Made by a program: the position numbers and the translations under genes
Notes under the pieces: model-generated
Told to the model about the DNA's origin: nothing
What the model saw: the letters and a program-made list of their open reading frames with translations, nothing else
Databases searched by the model: none
In this document: positions 15,062 to 25,312 of the stretch, piece by piece
How positions within the stretch are numbered: position 1 is the stretch's first letter
Layout: every line of letters starts with the position of its first letter
Source of the DNA: Thereva unica
Taxonomy: Eukaryota; Arthropoda; Insecta; Diptera; Therevidae
DNA length: 64,000 nt
Reading direction: 5' to 3'
NCBI GenBank assembly: GCA_949987705.1
Contig: OX465281.1
Coordinates: 157,618,393 to 157,682,392 of the forward strand

Positions 15062-16867
15062 CTATGTTTGATATGTCTTGATGGTTATATCGCCCCCATC
15101 CCCCCGTGTGCCAAGTGTTATTATGGCGCGCAAGAAGACCTTATCGATGTAGAAGGTATTAGCGTCGAACTGGAGTTTTGAATCAAATTCCTCATCTTCA
15201 TTGGCCGGGTAGCGGTATAGGTTCGAGCCGATTCTCTTCATGTCCAGCATATATGGCCCGATATCAGGTCCGATATAGTAGTTTGTTGCTCTGACAATCA
15301 GGTACTTTAACTCGAAATCTTTAAACAACTTCCTCATCATCAAGAATATCTTCTGGGGACAGGCGCTGTATTTAACGTCACCGTGTGGTGATGGTGAAGC
15401 CACTGTCATCTCCGCATATACTATATGCTTATTCAAATACCGTGAAAAATCGGTAGAAGTTGCATTGATATAATCGCCAATTGAGAGACTCGCGGGAACT
15501 AGGGTGGCCCTCTCGAAGTTTTCAAAGAATTTATATTTCTGGAGGTTAATATTCTCCAGTCTAAACAAGCTTGTAGTTAGCTGATTTTCCATTATGGTGC
15601 CTGCTTTCCATAATGCATTTAGATCAGCTATACTAAAACATGTATATGTGTAGTCATTTAGAAGCATGACATAGTCGTCATCTTTGAATACATTCATCTT
15701 GTCAGCGTTAAAGTAGATGGAGAACGCTACTGCACCGTTTGTATAGGTCCTGCAATGTTTGCTTACCGGCGTAAAGTCAAAATCCTTTCTTATCGATATC
15801 ACAGCCACGCTATCGTTCTCCGGCTGGAGCAGCCATTTTATTATGCTCATATATATACTGGAGCGCAAGTCCTCGACAATGATGATATGTACGGGTATTT
15901 TGGAGTCATTTAGTCTTACCACCGATAATTCTCGAATCGCATGATACTCTAGATACATAAACTTTGTATTGTTAAATAGCACGGACTGTACGGCCTCAGT
16001 TTTCGAGTTGATTCTTGGCGAGACCGGGTCCACGGCAATATCGGTGCTGTAAAAGTTTAGCATGCCAAATGAAATGTACTGGGTCGTAAGGATGTTCGAC
16101 ACAAATGTATAGCTCTCGTTACTCAGAATGTAGGTATTGGTTATATAATTGTGCTCGAATTTGAGCCCATTGAACGGGGTGCTCTTGTCTGTGATTTGTT
16201 TGATCAGGGCTGGCATCTCGATGCCTTCAATCTGATCAACTTTAAAGACCATGATATATTTCAGCTTGTCCGTATTATGCAGGGTATCGAGGAGTAATAG
16301 TAGGTCCTTGACGCCTATGCGTGCCGCAATCAATACCTGCACATCGTTCGTCAATATTGACGGAACAGTGGGTTTGATGTACTCACTAATCGTCACCATG
16401 ATGTTGGGCGGATTTTTGACTGAAAAGTTGAGAAACTCGTCCACGTTCGTGCTTATATCGAATATGGGATGGTCCTCTTTGGTCCGCGTCAACGGAAATC
16501 CAAACTCGGGCTGGTTGTCGCTGTTGAGCATCACGAGCTGGTATCCCTTGGGGTTGTCGGGTATCTTATCGACAAGCTGCAGCACCGCGCCATTTTTCAA
16601 GACTTCAAATTGTGCGTCGGTTACTCGGAATCGGGTCTTATCGTACCAGCACACAAATTTGGACTTGGCCTCACCCAACCGCGTACTCAGTGTACCGCCT
16701 ATTTTTTCCGTACCAAGAATCACTGCTAGCGAGGTATTGGGGTTAAGGCGATAAAAGTCATCAAAGAGCTGCACCATGCTCTGGCGCAGGACCTCGTCTT
16801 CGACGTGCGGATAAATCACCAGGTTGGCCTCATTCTCGGCCAGCAACCGAATGCTGTTTTTGACCAC
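15062..16867 (-). CDS. Large unknown protein, probable 3' half of a frameshifted gene
   Basis: A 601-codon ORF with no ATG near its start: the first codon shown is GTG, overlapping by one base the TAG of the ORF at 16867-18837, and the first in-frame ATG is at 16777. The same frame stays open upstream and reads protein-like residues (DAFYVRNTLIEK) opposite the final codons of the neighbour. This strongly suggests one gene of about 1260 codons interrupted by a single frame change near 16890-16915. The protein resembles the neighbour in composition, with alternating beta-rich blocks. Function unknown; no membrane segment. Confidence 0.6.
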   Translation of the reverse strand: MVKNSIRLLAENEANLVIYPHVEDEVLRQSMVQLFDDFYRLNPNTSLAVILGTEKIGGTLSTRLGEAKSKFVCWYDKTRFRVTDAQFEVLKNGAVLQLVDKIPDNPKGYQLVMLNSDNQPEFGFPLTRTKEDHPIFDISTNVDEFLNFSVKNPPNIMVTISEYIKPTVPSILTNDVQVLIAARIGVKDLLLLLDTLHNTDKLKYIMVFKVDQIEGIEMPALIKQITDKSTPFNGLKFEHNYITNTYILSNESYTFVSNILTTQYISFGMLNFYSTDIAVDPVSPRINSKTEAVQSVLFNNTKFMYLEYHAIRELSVVRLNDSKIPVHIIIVEDLRSSIYMSIIKWLLQPENDSVAVISIRKDFDFTPVSKHCRTYTNGAVAFSIYFNADKMNVFKDDDYVMLLNDYTYTCFSIADLNALWKAGTIMENQLTTSLFRLENINLQKYKFFENFERATLVPASLSIGDYINATSTDFSRYLNKHIVYAEMTVASPSPHGDVKYSACPQKIFLMMRKLFKDFELKYLIVRATNYYIGPDIGPYMLDMKRIGSNLYRYPANEDEEFDSKLQFDANTFYIDKVFLRAIITLGTRGDGGDITIKTYQT

Positions 16868-18837
16868 TAGCTTCTCGATGAGCGTGTTCCTGACGTAGAA
16901 CGCATCGTGTTGAGGGGGCCTCCCAATATTTCGGCGGCCACCGCATCGTAGTTTATGGTGCTCTTTAGTTTGTAGGCAATGTCCCGGCTCTCGTCGTACG
17001 TGACGCCCTTGTTGTTGAAGTAGCGGTCATCCAGGAAGATTGAGATGCTTCTATCTAACGGTGCGTTCAGCCGATTGAAATAAATGTCCACTTGTCGCAC
17101 TGTTAGGACACCAGTGGTTGTGAGCTGTGGCCGGGGCGTATATTGTTTCGGGAAGATTGCATATATTTCATCTTCGACGACCATTGCCACATCGAGGCCG
17201 TCCAATGCATCGGCTGGTTTTTTGCCATGATATATATACACCCATTGGTCCAGCTTGTAATGATGCAGCATCATGCGAGCGTAGTTTGTAAACAACTCCG
17301 GTGACGTATTTCGCGACACCATGACGAAAGTGCGGCTCGTGTCTTTGTAAACGTCATCGATGAACAGAAACGGCTTGCTCATATAGACACTCCAGTAGCG
17401 GGTCTTTTTGTATCCGGATAAGAGAGGCAAGTTTGAGTCGACCTTGAGTCCCAGCGCCCGGGTATCGCTGTTTGTGATGCTGAGATTGCAGTCGTCGTGG
17501 TGCACCTTGTCGATCGAAACATTAAAGTACGAGTCATCAAATATCGATGTAGAGGTGCCGAGCTTTGCCTCCGGTATATTGGTGATATAGTAGACCGTGT
17601 CGTTTTTGAAGACTGTCAGTGATTTCGACCGGATATACTTTACGTCGTCATCGTCTATCTTGCCGCTCAGTTTCATGATAAAGAGCTTCTTGGAAGGGTT
17701 TCGCCAGTTCATCAGGTCGACCAACATATTGCGCTCATTCAGCACATGGGTGTCAGTGACCGATGGCGAGGTCGACACCGCGAGCACACCATAGCAAATA
17801 TCGTACTTTACTGCCGAGTTGACGAGGGCCTGTCGCGGCACAAATATCTTGACACAGATATCCTTGACGTTGGTCACATACGACAGGTCTCCCTGGGCGC
17901 CGGTGAACTTGTTCGGCGCCGTGATGGAATCATCCCCGACGAAAACGTCGGCAGTCGCAATACTCTTGTCGAGCATGACCAGCATGTTTTTGAATGTGAC
18001 TTTGGCGCCCGATATTGAAAATTTGCCAAACACGAGGAACGGGCTCTTTACCTCGTACGTGAACCCCCCGTCGCGGGCCAACATCTTGACAAAGGGGTCG
18101 TAGTAGTCCTTGAATTCGGCAATCTTGCCGATGTTGTATATACAGAGCGTTTCAGGAGCATTCTTGGTGGCCTGCATGTGCGATATGAGCTCGGCCACGG
18201 TGTCGGGTTTAAAGTACACAATATAGGGGTCCGTGAGCCGGTAGCCGGAGGCGATCTGGTATATGATGTTTTCCGTGACGGCGCAATTGTAGAGCACTGG
18301 GTCCTCGGTGAAGATCCGATACGTCTGGGCCTTGGTAAAGTTTTTCGCCGTAGTCATCTTGTACTCGGCCGTGAAGGCAAAGTCGCTGCTGCCCAACGAG
18401 GCGTCGGGAGCGACGAGCATGCCGACACGCAGGTCCGGAAAGCCAGCCTCCAGTCTGCGCAGCACCAGCGTGGACCCCTCCATGCCCTTGAAGCACGACG
18501 AAACGATTGTGTGGAACCCCTCGTGCTCCCTGATGTCCACCCCCGGCTCCCCGTTGACGAGCGCCAGCTTCGAGTCGATGTAGTTGCGCTCAAACCGGTC
18601 GGCAGAGATCTCGGTCGAGACCTGCCGGTTGACAAACACCAGCGTAAAGTCCGATATGGCGGGCAGCGCGCCCAGGCTCCTGACCATCTTTTTCACATGA
18701 GTATCAGGCACCGATTGCGGAATGCACGCAAATATATTTACATTTGTTGGTAGCGATTGGTTAAAGTGCATATCGAACTTGGATTCGTCCGAAAAGCCTC
18801 CGTCGGCGCCCGCGCCTTTACCACTGCTATTTCCCAT
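16867..18837 (-). CDS. Large unknown protein, MGxxxS N-terminus
   Basis: 656 codons. The ATG lies directly behind a reverse-strand TAAG (CTTA just right of 18837), so this is a late-type gene. The protein starts MGNSSGKG, an N-myristoylation signal pattern, suggesting membrane attachment from the cytosolic or inner-virion side. No transmembrane helix is seen. The body is made of similar mixed alpha/beta blocks, and the following ORF may contain further blocks of the same kind. The last dozen codons (Ser/Arg/Thr-rich) look like out-of-frame sequence after a shift. Possible tegument-like structural protein, by inference only. Confidence 0.65.
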   Translation of the reverse strand: MGNSSGKGAGADGGFSDESKFDMHFNQSLPTNVNIFACIPQSVPDTHVKKMVRSLGALPAISDFTLVFVNRQVSTEISADRFERNYIDSKLALVNGEPGVDIREHEGFHTIVSSCFKGMEGSTLVLRRLEAGFPDLRVGMLVAPDASLGSSDFAFTAEYKMTTAKNFTKAQTYRIFTEDPVLYNCAVTENIIYQIASGYRLTDPYIVYFKPDTVAELISHMQATKNAPETLCIYNIGKIAEFKDYYDPFVKMLARDGGFTYEVKSPFLVFGKFSISGAKVTFKNMLVMLDKSIATADVFVGDDSITAPNKFTGAQGDLSYVTNVKDICVKIFVPRQALVNSAVKYDICYGVLAVSTSPSVTDTHVLNERNMLVDLMNWRNPSKKLFIMKLSGKIDDDDVKYIRSKSLTVFKNDTVYYITNIPEAKLGTSTSIFDDSYFNVSIDKVHHDDCNLSITNSDTRALGLKVDSNLPLLSGYKKTRYWSVYMSKPFLFIDDVYKDTSRTFVMVSRNTSPELFTNYARMMLHHYKLDQWVYIYHGKKPADALDGLDVAMVVEDEIYAIFPKQYTPRPQLTTTGVLTVRQVDIYFNRLNAPLDRSISIFLDDRYFNNKGVTYDESRDIAYKLKSTINYDAVAAEILGGPLNTMRSTSGTRSSRS

Positions 18838-18855
18838 CTTATCTACATAAGAGAA
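18838..18855. promoter_or_regulatory. Bidirectional late promoter, two opposed TAAG motifs
   Basis: Within 18 bp between the MGNSS gene (-) and the next gene (+) lies CTTA on one side and TAAG (18848-18851) on the other. Both starts are thus served by one very short region. Confidence 0.6.
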
Positions 18856-19800
18856 ATGTTTCCCCCCGAACTAATCTTTTGGTTCTGGAAGCACCGGCCC
18901 GACGACCCCCTGTTGCTGGCCGCCGACGGCACGGGACGCGGCTTTGAGATGACGATCAAAGCAATCAAGCGACTGCACACTCAATTTGTCTACTCGCTGC
19001 TTGCCGGGGTAATGCCGGTACCGAAAAAAACCCACGAGTACTACAACTCCCTGATACTGGCCAAGTTGCAAGAGATTCTGGGGTTCCGCATCAAGCTGCT
19101 GGAGCGGGTGCGCCAGGCACTGGCCACCACCAACAACGAGGACCGGGACACCATCATGCTGCCGCAGTCCCACGAAGATATCGAGCACAACAAACGCGTG
19201 CTGGAGTACAGGTTGGCTGCCAATGTGCAGGCGAAAATCGATGCCGGGGGACCGGCGTTCCTCGTGTGCGTACCTGAGCCGCCGGCGCGCATCTTGAGAA
19301 TAAAACACTTTCCCCGACGAATCTATATCGAAAACGACGATATCGACAACAAGTCGTTTACCCGCCACCAGCAGGTCCAATCAATTATCAAGCCCCGCGC
19401 CCTACCCGCACTAAACCCCGACAAACTGCACACATACTACCTTACGCGCGACGACGCCAACGATACACTCTTGCGTGTAATTATCGAGGCGATTGCCGAT
19501 ATCTTGATGGCCGAGGATGGGAAGCCCCCGGCGCATGGGCGGGCAGTGGTGGGATTTTTAAAGTCGCTGGCCGAGGCTGTAGCTAATATCTATATCCAGT
19601 CGCCGCAGTCAGGCACATTTCAATTAGACACAACAAAAATCCAGCCAACCGAGCGCACAAACACAACTGGCGTCGCGGTGGCGACCCAGCTGAATACGCT
19701 GCGAGATTTATTAGTGTACGGACACACATTTGCTGGCATTCAATCAATCAACACACTCTGGAGCAAAGATGAATACTCAACGACGGCAGTGCATAAATGA
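18856..19800 (+). CDS. Unknown protein (314 aa)
   Basis: Not recognised. I chose ATG 18856 because TAAG is at 18848-18851; the open frame upstream overlaps the divergent gene. The protein is mainly helical, has a Pro-rich hinge near residue 145 (VPEPPARI), and no signal or membrane segment. Its last 32 nt overlap the start of the intron-containing gene. Confidence 0.65.
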   Translation: MFPPELIFWFWKHRPDDPLLLAADGTGRGFEMTIKAIKRLHTQFVYSLLAGVMPVPKKTHEYYNSLILAKLQEILGFRIKLLERVRQALATTNNEDRDTIMLPQSHEDIEHNKRVLEYRLAANVQAKIDAGGPAFLVCVPEPPARILRIKHFPRRIYIENDDIDNKSFTRHQQVQSIIKPRALPALNPDKLHTYYLTRDDANDTLLRVIIEAIADILMAEDGKPPAHGRAVVGFLKSLAEAVANIYIQSPQSGTFQLDTTKIQPTERTNTTGVAVATQLNTLRDLLVYGHTFAGIQSINTLWSKDEYSTTAVHK

Positions 19801-20294
19801 TGCCTTTAACCTGTACAGAAAATTTTTACGGTGTGTGCCGCCGCAGTGTATCAACAACGAGTACGGACAGCGACTCGAGTCGTTTTATTCCAGTTGCACA
19901 CTACCACTCTACAATGTGGTGGTGGCGCCGAGCCTGGACGCCGTGATGCGGAGCGAGCTGCGCATCCATGTGCCGCATACCGTGCGTAAATCGCAGCAGG
20001 CCAGCTTTATCGATTTTTTCATCGGCAAAAAAATTGTCGTCTTTATTGTCAATCTGTCGATGGGCTGCGCAGGTAGCGACGGATGCCAGTTTCTCGAAAA
20101 CTACGCCAACAGGTAGGTAGGCACACACGACCATGTAGCACGCACTAATACCCCATTTTACTAGGTCTCTTGTCTACAAGGAATTTATAAAGTTGATTGA
20201 CCGCGGCAGCAGCCCACACAACACCAACCGGCTAGTCTGGACTAGCGATCTCCAAGATCCCGATACGGTGGCGAAATTTATCGCCCGACTCTAG
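19769..20294 (+). CDS. Unknown protein (157 aa) from a probable two-exon gene
   Basis: Exon 1 is 19769-20112 and exon 2 is 20165-20294. The unspliced frame stops one codon past the junction (TAG at 20114-20116). Removing a 52-nt GT-AG segment keeps an open frame of 157 codons ending in a TAG that overlaps the convergent gene by four nt. The 5' site is AG|GTAGGT; the 3' site is TTTTACTAG|G with a CTAAT branch-like motif about 20 nt upstream. Without splicing, the exon 2 region would be an unexplained open stretch. The protein has several Cys residues and an FFIGKKIVVFIVNLS hydrophobic stretch; family unknown. Confidence 0.65.
20113..20164 (+). other. Predicted 52-nt spliceosomal intron
   Basis: Begins GTAGGTAGG and ends TTTTACTAG. 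CACTAAT near 20141-20147 fits the insect branch consensus CTRAY. The length is at the lower limit for insect introns, and 52 is not a multiple of three, so retention would truncate the protein. Confidence 0.65.
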
Positions 20295-21793
20295 CGCCTG
20301 CTGCCGCCACCATCATCAATTATGTAATCGGGCATGGGCCCAGACTCAAAGTCGTAGATATCTGCGGTGCCGAGGTACAGTGGATCGGAGCCGGGGGCCG
20401 CGCCTTCTGCCTCAAACAGCGACAGCGATGGTGGAAAGCGAAAGCTCTGAGGGGTCTTTATCTGTGTCGCCACTCCGTCTGGCTCTGGCAGTGTTGGTGG
20501 CGCCCCACCGTCTGGGCCGGGACCGCCGGCACTCAACACCGCGTCCGCCAGCCCCTCCATTGTGAGCGTGAGATCGAGCATGGTGTGGCCCATGTGTGTG
20601 GAGTAGAATTTATGTTTGCCGATTGCATACTTGCGCACGTGCGTAAATAGCTTGTTGTCTTGTACATTTGTCTGATATTTTTTTATGAATCTGGTCAATA
20701 AAATAAACGTGTCTCGCATGAAATAAATGTTGTTGTCCATCACTACAAACTCCCTGGATACCAACTGCACGGCGTTACGGGTCTGCACCATGAGACTCGC
20801 GTCGTTCTTGAATATGATTGGCACCACGTCGGCCACCCTTTCACTGCCGACCCGCTGCTGCGACTGGATTTCGCCCTCAGCAGTCACTACCACATACAGA
20901 GTGCCGGCGATGGCGGGGTAGTGGCTGTCGTAGTGATTGATGGGCCGAACAATATTGACTGGCTGCGACTCGTACTTGAGGGTGATGGGGTTGAGCATCT
21001 GGTGCGGCACGCTGAGGGTAAAGGCGTAGTCGGGCGACAGCTGTATGTAGTAGTGCCGGTAGTCAAATTTGGGACTGGATTGTATCGAGCGCGAGGAGCA
21101 GCCGACGGCCAGCATCGTGTCGGGGCTCTTTTGGGCCGAGAGCATCGTGTCGTCGGCCGCCATGGCAGTCAGCTGCGGGGCCTGCGCCAATATATATTTG
21201 CCGCCGCTGCACACGAGGTGGCGGAAGGGGTGCTCAAATTCTTCGGCGGCGGTGCTGTATTCGGTGGTCGGGGGCTCAAACCCCATGAGTTGGTAGTACC
21301 GGCGCATCGTGAGCGGCACAATCTGTCCTTCAGGCGCACAACCCTCTCTCAGCACCTCCCCACGCAGCTGGATTTTGCCGTCGGCGGTGATTGAGAGGTC
21401 CTGCATGTGCTGGTGGAAGCGGCGGTTGAGCCTGGCCGCCCCCATGGCGTACTCTACGTAGATGTAGTTGTCGTGGTAGCCCGTGATTCTCACCCTATCG
21501 ACCCACCGCTGCTGCGTGTAGTCAAAGTACGCGCTCGCGCTGGATGGGCTCTTGTCGGCCGGCACCGGCTCAATGGCCAGTTTGGGCGAGAGCGAGATTC
21601 GGTACTTTTTAAATGCGTCCTCCCCCACCGAGTACATGTAGATGAATGTGTTGTCCATGAGCGCGGTGGCCGGCAGCGCGCGCACCGCATCGAGCGGGGA
21701 GGGCACCTCGATGCTGGGGTTTTTGCGCCTAAACACAAACACAAACAACACCACGCACGCCGTGCTAACTACGAAAAGCAGAAGGAAAACCAT
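20291..21793 (-). CDS. Large N-terminally anchored membrane protein (500 aa)
   Basis: The ATG lies next to a reverse-strand TAAG (CTTA right of 21793). Residues 2-21 form a hydrophobic anchor followed by basic residues (RRKNP), then a long, mainly beta-rich domain with few Cys residues, and a Pro/Gly-rich acidic tail (GGPGPDGGAPP... to the end). This architecture matches virion envelope proteins carrying an N-terminal signal-anchor. No specific family is recognised. It converges with and overlaps by four nt the intron-containing gene. Confidence 0.7.
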   Translation of the reverse strand: MVFLLLFVVSTACVVLFVFVFRRKNPSIEVPSPLDAVRALPATALMDNTFIYMYSVGEDAFKKYRISLSPKLAIEPVPADKSPSSASAYFDYTQQRWVDRVRITGYHDNYIYVEYAMGAARLNRRFHQHMQDLSITADGKIQLRGEVLREGCAPEGQIVPLTMRRYYQLMGFEPPTTEYSTAAEEFEHPFRHLVCSGGKYILAQAPQLTAMAADDTMLSAQKSPDTMLAVGCSSRSIQSSPKFDYRHYYIQLSPDYAFTLSVPHQMLNPITLKYESQPVNIVRPINHYDSHYPAIAGTLYVVVTAEGEIQSQQRVGSERVADVVPIIFKNDASLMVQTRNAVQLVSREFVVMDNNIYFMRDTFILLTRFIKKYQTNVQDNKLFTHVRKYAIGKHKFYSTHMGHTMLDLTLTMEGLADAVLSAGGPGPDGGAPPTLPEPDGVATQIKTPQSFRFPPSLSLFEAEGAAPGSDPLYLGTADIYDFESGPMPDYIIDDGGGSRR

Positions 21794-21799
21794 CTTACA

Positions 21800-24540
21800 C
21801 CTTTGTCGCTATCTGGGAGCCGACCCAGAGCTGTTGCCGACAACGGGCGCGGCAAAACTCTCGACACCCTCCCAGTGGGGACGACCGTCGTCCCATTAGA
21901 TGACGAGACGGGACTGCAGAACAAAGTTGTAGCCCGCGGCGATCCAATCTCTGCTGTATATTGCTGCAACTCGGCCCACTGGCGACTTGACAGCAGTGTC
22001 TATACTGCAACTCGTCTCTGCTAGTCCGGCCAGCACCTTGTCTCTGCCGTTACAAACTGGTTTTATCCGCTCCAAACACCACCTTAATACAATTGACCGC
22101 ACCACGCAGTAATCCCCTATTTGTTCGAGTCTCAAAAATGTACCAGAGGTCTGCACTCGTCGGCGGTTCGACACCGACTGAGCATTTTTGTCATTCCGTC
22201 ACGCGCCTTTCGACATTTTCATACAAAAGAGCTTTTTCCTGCAACTCGACTATAAATTGAGCGGTGGCTTCGCGCGCGACCCATTCACTCATTAAACTTT
22301 AGTTGGTGAGGAGTGAAGCAGGCAGCTCCCTACCGCCTAAAGTTTTTTTTAATTAATAATTAATGCTTAAGAATGGCTAGAGCTCCTCGAGGCGTGCAGC
22401 TCTCGATGTCTCGAGCAGCGGATCGAAATCGTGAGGTGCACTTTTGTGACCTTGAAACCACTGCCCGCCTTGATCTAGCCCACTGGCGACTTGACAGCAG
22501 TGTCTATACTGCAACTCGTCTCTGCTAGTCCGGCCAGCACCTTTTCTCTGCCGTTACAATTGACCGCACCACGCAACAATCCCCTACTTGCTCGAGTCTC
22601 AAAAATGTACCAGAGGTCTGCACTCGTCGGCGGTTCGACACCGACTGAGCATTTTTGTCATTCCGTCACGCGCCTTTCGACATTTTCATACAAAAGAGCT
22701 TTTTCCTGCAACTCGACTATAAATTGAGCGGTGGCTTCGCGCGCGACCCATTCACTCATTAAACTTTAGTTGGTGAGGAGTGAAGCAGGCAGCTCCCTAC
22801 CGCCTAAAGTTTTTTTTAATTAATAATTAATGCTTAAGAATGGCTAGAGCTCCTCGAGGCGTGCAGCTCTCGATGTCTCGAGCAGCGGATCGAAATCGTG
22901 AGGTGCACTTTTGTGACCTTGAAACCACTGCCCGCCTTGATCTAGCCCACTGGCGACTTGACAGCAGTGTCTATACTGCAACTCGTCTCTGCTAGTCCGG
23001 CCAGCACCTTTTCTCTGCCGTTACAATTGACCGCACCACGCAACAATCCCCTACTTGCTCGAGTCTCAAAAATGTACCAGAGGTCTGCACTCGTCGGCGG
23101 TTCGACACCGACTGAGCATTTTTGTCATTCCGTCACGCGCCTTTCGACATTTTCATACAAAAGAGCTTTTTCCTGCAACTCGACTATAAATTGAGCGGTG
23201 GCTTCGCGCGCGACCCATTCACTCATTAAACTTTAGTTGGTGAGGAGTGAAGCAGGCAGCTCCCTACCGCCTAAAGTTTTTTTTAATTAATAATTAATGC
23301 TTAAGAATGGCTAGAGCTCCTCGAGGCGTGCAGCTCTCGATGTCTCGAGCAGCGGATCGAAATCGTGAGGTGCACTTTTGTGACCTTGAAACCACTGCCC
23401 GCATGCTTAAGAATGGCTGACGCTCCCCGGGGTGTGCAGCTCTCGATGTCTCGAGCAGCTGATCGAAATCGTGAGGTGCACTTTTATGACCTTGAAACCA
23501 CTGCCCGCATGCTTAAGAATGGCTGACGCTCCCCGGGGTGTGCAGCTCTCGATGTCTCGAGCAGCTGATCGAAATCGTGAGGTGCACTTTGGTGACCTTG
23601 AAACCACTGGCGACTTGACAGCAGTGTCTATACTGCAACTCGTCTCTGCTAGTCCGGCCAGCACCTTTTCTCTGCCGTTGCAAACTGGTTTTATCCGCTC
23701 CAAACACAACCTTAATACAATTGACCGCACCACGCAGTAATCCCCTATTTGTTCGAGTCTCAAAAATGTACCAGAGGTCTGCACTCGTCGGCGGTTCGAC
23801 ACCGACTGAGCATTTTTGTCATTCCGTCACGCGCCTTTCGACATTTTCATACAAAAGAGCTTTTTCCTGCAACTCGACTATAAATTGAGCGGTGGCTTCG
23901 CGCGCGACCCATTCACTCATTAAACTTTAGTTGGTGAGGAGTGAAGCAGGCAGCTCCCTACCGCCTAAAGTTTTTTTTAATTAATAATTAATGCTTAAGA
24001 ATGGCTAGAGCTCCTCGAGGCGTGCAGCTCTCGATGTCTCGAGCAGCTGATCGAAATCGTGAGGTGCACTTTTATGACCTTGAAACCACTGCCCGCATGC
24101 TTAAGAATGGCTGACGCTCCCCGGGGTGTGCAGCTCTCGATGTCTCGAGCAGCTGATCGAAATCGTGAGGTGCACTTTGGTGACCTTGAAACCACTGGCG
24201 ACTTGACAGCAGTGTCTATACTGCAACTCGTCTCTGCTAGTCCGGCCAGCACCTTTTCTCTGCCGTTACAATTGACCGCACCACGCAACAATCCCCTACT
24301 TGCTCGAGTCTCAAAAATGTACCAGAGGTCTGCACTCGTCGGCGGTTCGACACCGACTGAGCATTTTTGTCATTCCGTCACGCGCCTTTCGACATTTTCA
24401 TACAAAAGAGCTTTTTCCTGCAACTCGACTATAAATTGAGCGGTGGCTTCGCGCGCGACCCATTCACTCATTAAACTTTAGTTGGTGAGGAGTGAAGCAG
24501 GCAGCTCCCTACCGCTTAAAGTTTTTTTAATTAATAATTA
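21800..24540 (+). repeat. hr cluster 2a: forward hr units
   Basis: After about 100 bp of unassigned sequence (a possible gene remnant in 21815-21930) come forward hr units; AAACTTTAG starts at 22294, 22761, 23228, 23922 and 24473. Units 22380-23320 repeat with a 467-bp period. Between cores lie extra copies of a roughly 110-bp segment (GTGCAGCTCTCGATGTCTCG ... GACCTTGAAACC), doubled or tripled in places. The core differs from cluster 1 by TTCCTGC for TTCCGGC, TATAAATT for TATATATT, and a T-run of eight. Confidence 0.95.
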
Positions 24541-24609
24541 ATACTTAATGATGGGCTCGAGCTCCTCGGGGTGTGCAGCTCTCGATGTCTCGAGCAGCGG
24601 ATCGAAATC

Positions 24610-24935
24610 GGGAGGTGCACTTTTGTGACCTTTGACCCCGGTAGTCTCAAGGAGGGGGTCAGGCCCAGCGGGAGTAAGGAGGGGGTCAGGCCTAGCGGAG
24701 GCAAGGAGGGGGTTACGCTCAGTAAAGCTGGACCAGAAACAGTTCTGTCGATCGGTGATCTGTTTGTCGAAGTGTACTTTTGTGACCTTTGACCCCGGTA
24801 GTCTCAAGGGGGTCATGCAATTTTCGACCAAGATCTTTTTCGCGCTCGCCAAAAGTCGAGACCGGAAAAAATCTTTTAGGGGATTCCCCGCGATGACGTC
24901 ATCAAGCCGTATCAAGGAGGGGTCGGATGAAAATT
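24610..24935 (+). repeat. G-rich repeat block with kappaB and CRE-like sites, copy 1
   Basis: A block distinct from the hr core. It has direct copies of AAGGAGGGGGT (about 24650-24715), two copies of TTTTGTGACCTTTGACCCC, a segment CGCGCTCGCCAAAAGTCG, then GGGGATTCCCC (24879-24889) and TGACGTCA (24894-24901). Two further forward copies lie near 26550-26890 and 27910-28250, and a diverged inverted copy at about 29580-29900. Confidence 0.85.
24879..24901. promoter_or_regulatory. Palindromic kappaB-like site next to CRE (copy 1)
   Basis: GGGGATTCCCC is a perfect 11-bp palindromic match to the NF-kappaB/Rel consensus (GGGRNYYYCC). Four bp later comes TGACGTCA, the perfect CRE/ATF site. Baculovirus hrs are known to carry CRE-like motifs. 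The pair is kept in three forward copies, so it is likely functional. Confidence 0.6.
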
Positions 24936-25312
24936 GTGCGGTGCGCTTTTATGACCTTGAAACCCCTGCCCGCCTTGATCTAGCCCACTGGCGACTTGAC
25001 AGCAGTGTCTATACTGCAACTCGTCTCTGCTAGTCCGGCCAGCACCTTGTCTCTGCCGTTACAAACTGGTTTTATCCGCTCCAAACACCACCTTAATACA
25101 ATTGACCGCACCACGCAGTAATCCCCTATTTGTTCGAGTCTCAAAAATGTACCAGAGGTCTGCACTCGTCGGCGGTCGCAGCACGACTGAGCATTTTTGT
25201 CATTCCGTCACGCGCCTTTCGACATTTTCATACAAAAGAGCTTTTTCCTGCAACTCGACTATAAATTGAGCGGTGGCTTCGCGCGCGACCCATTCACTCA
25301 TTAAACTTTAGT

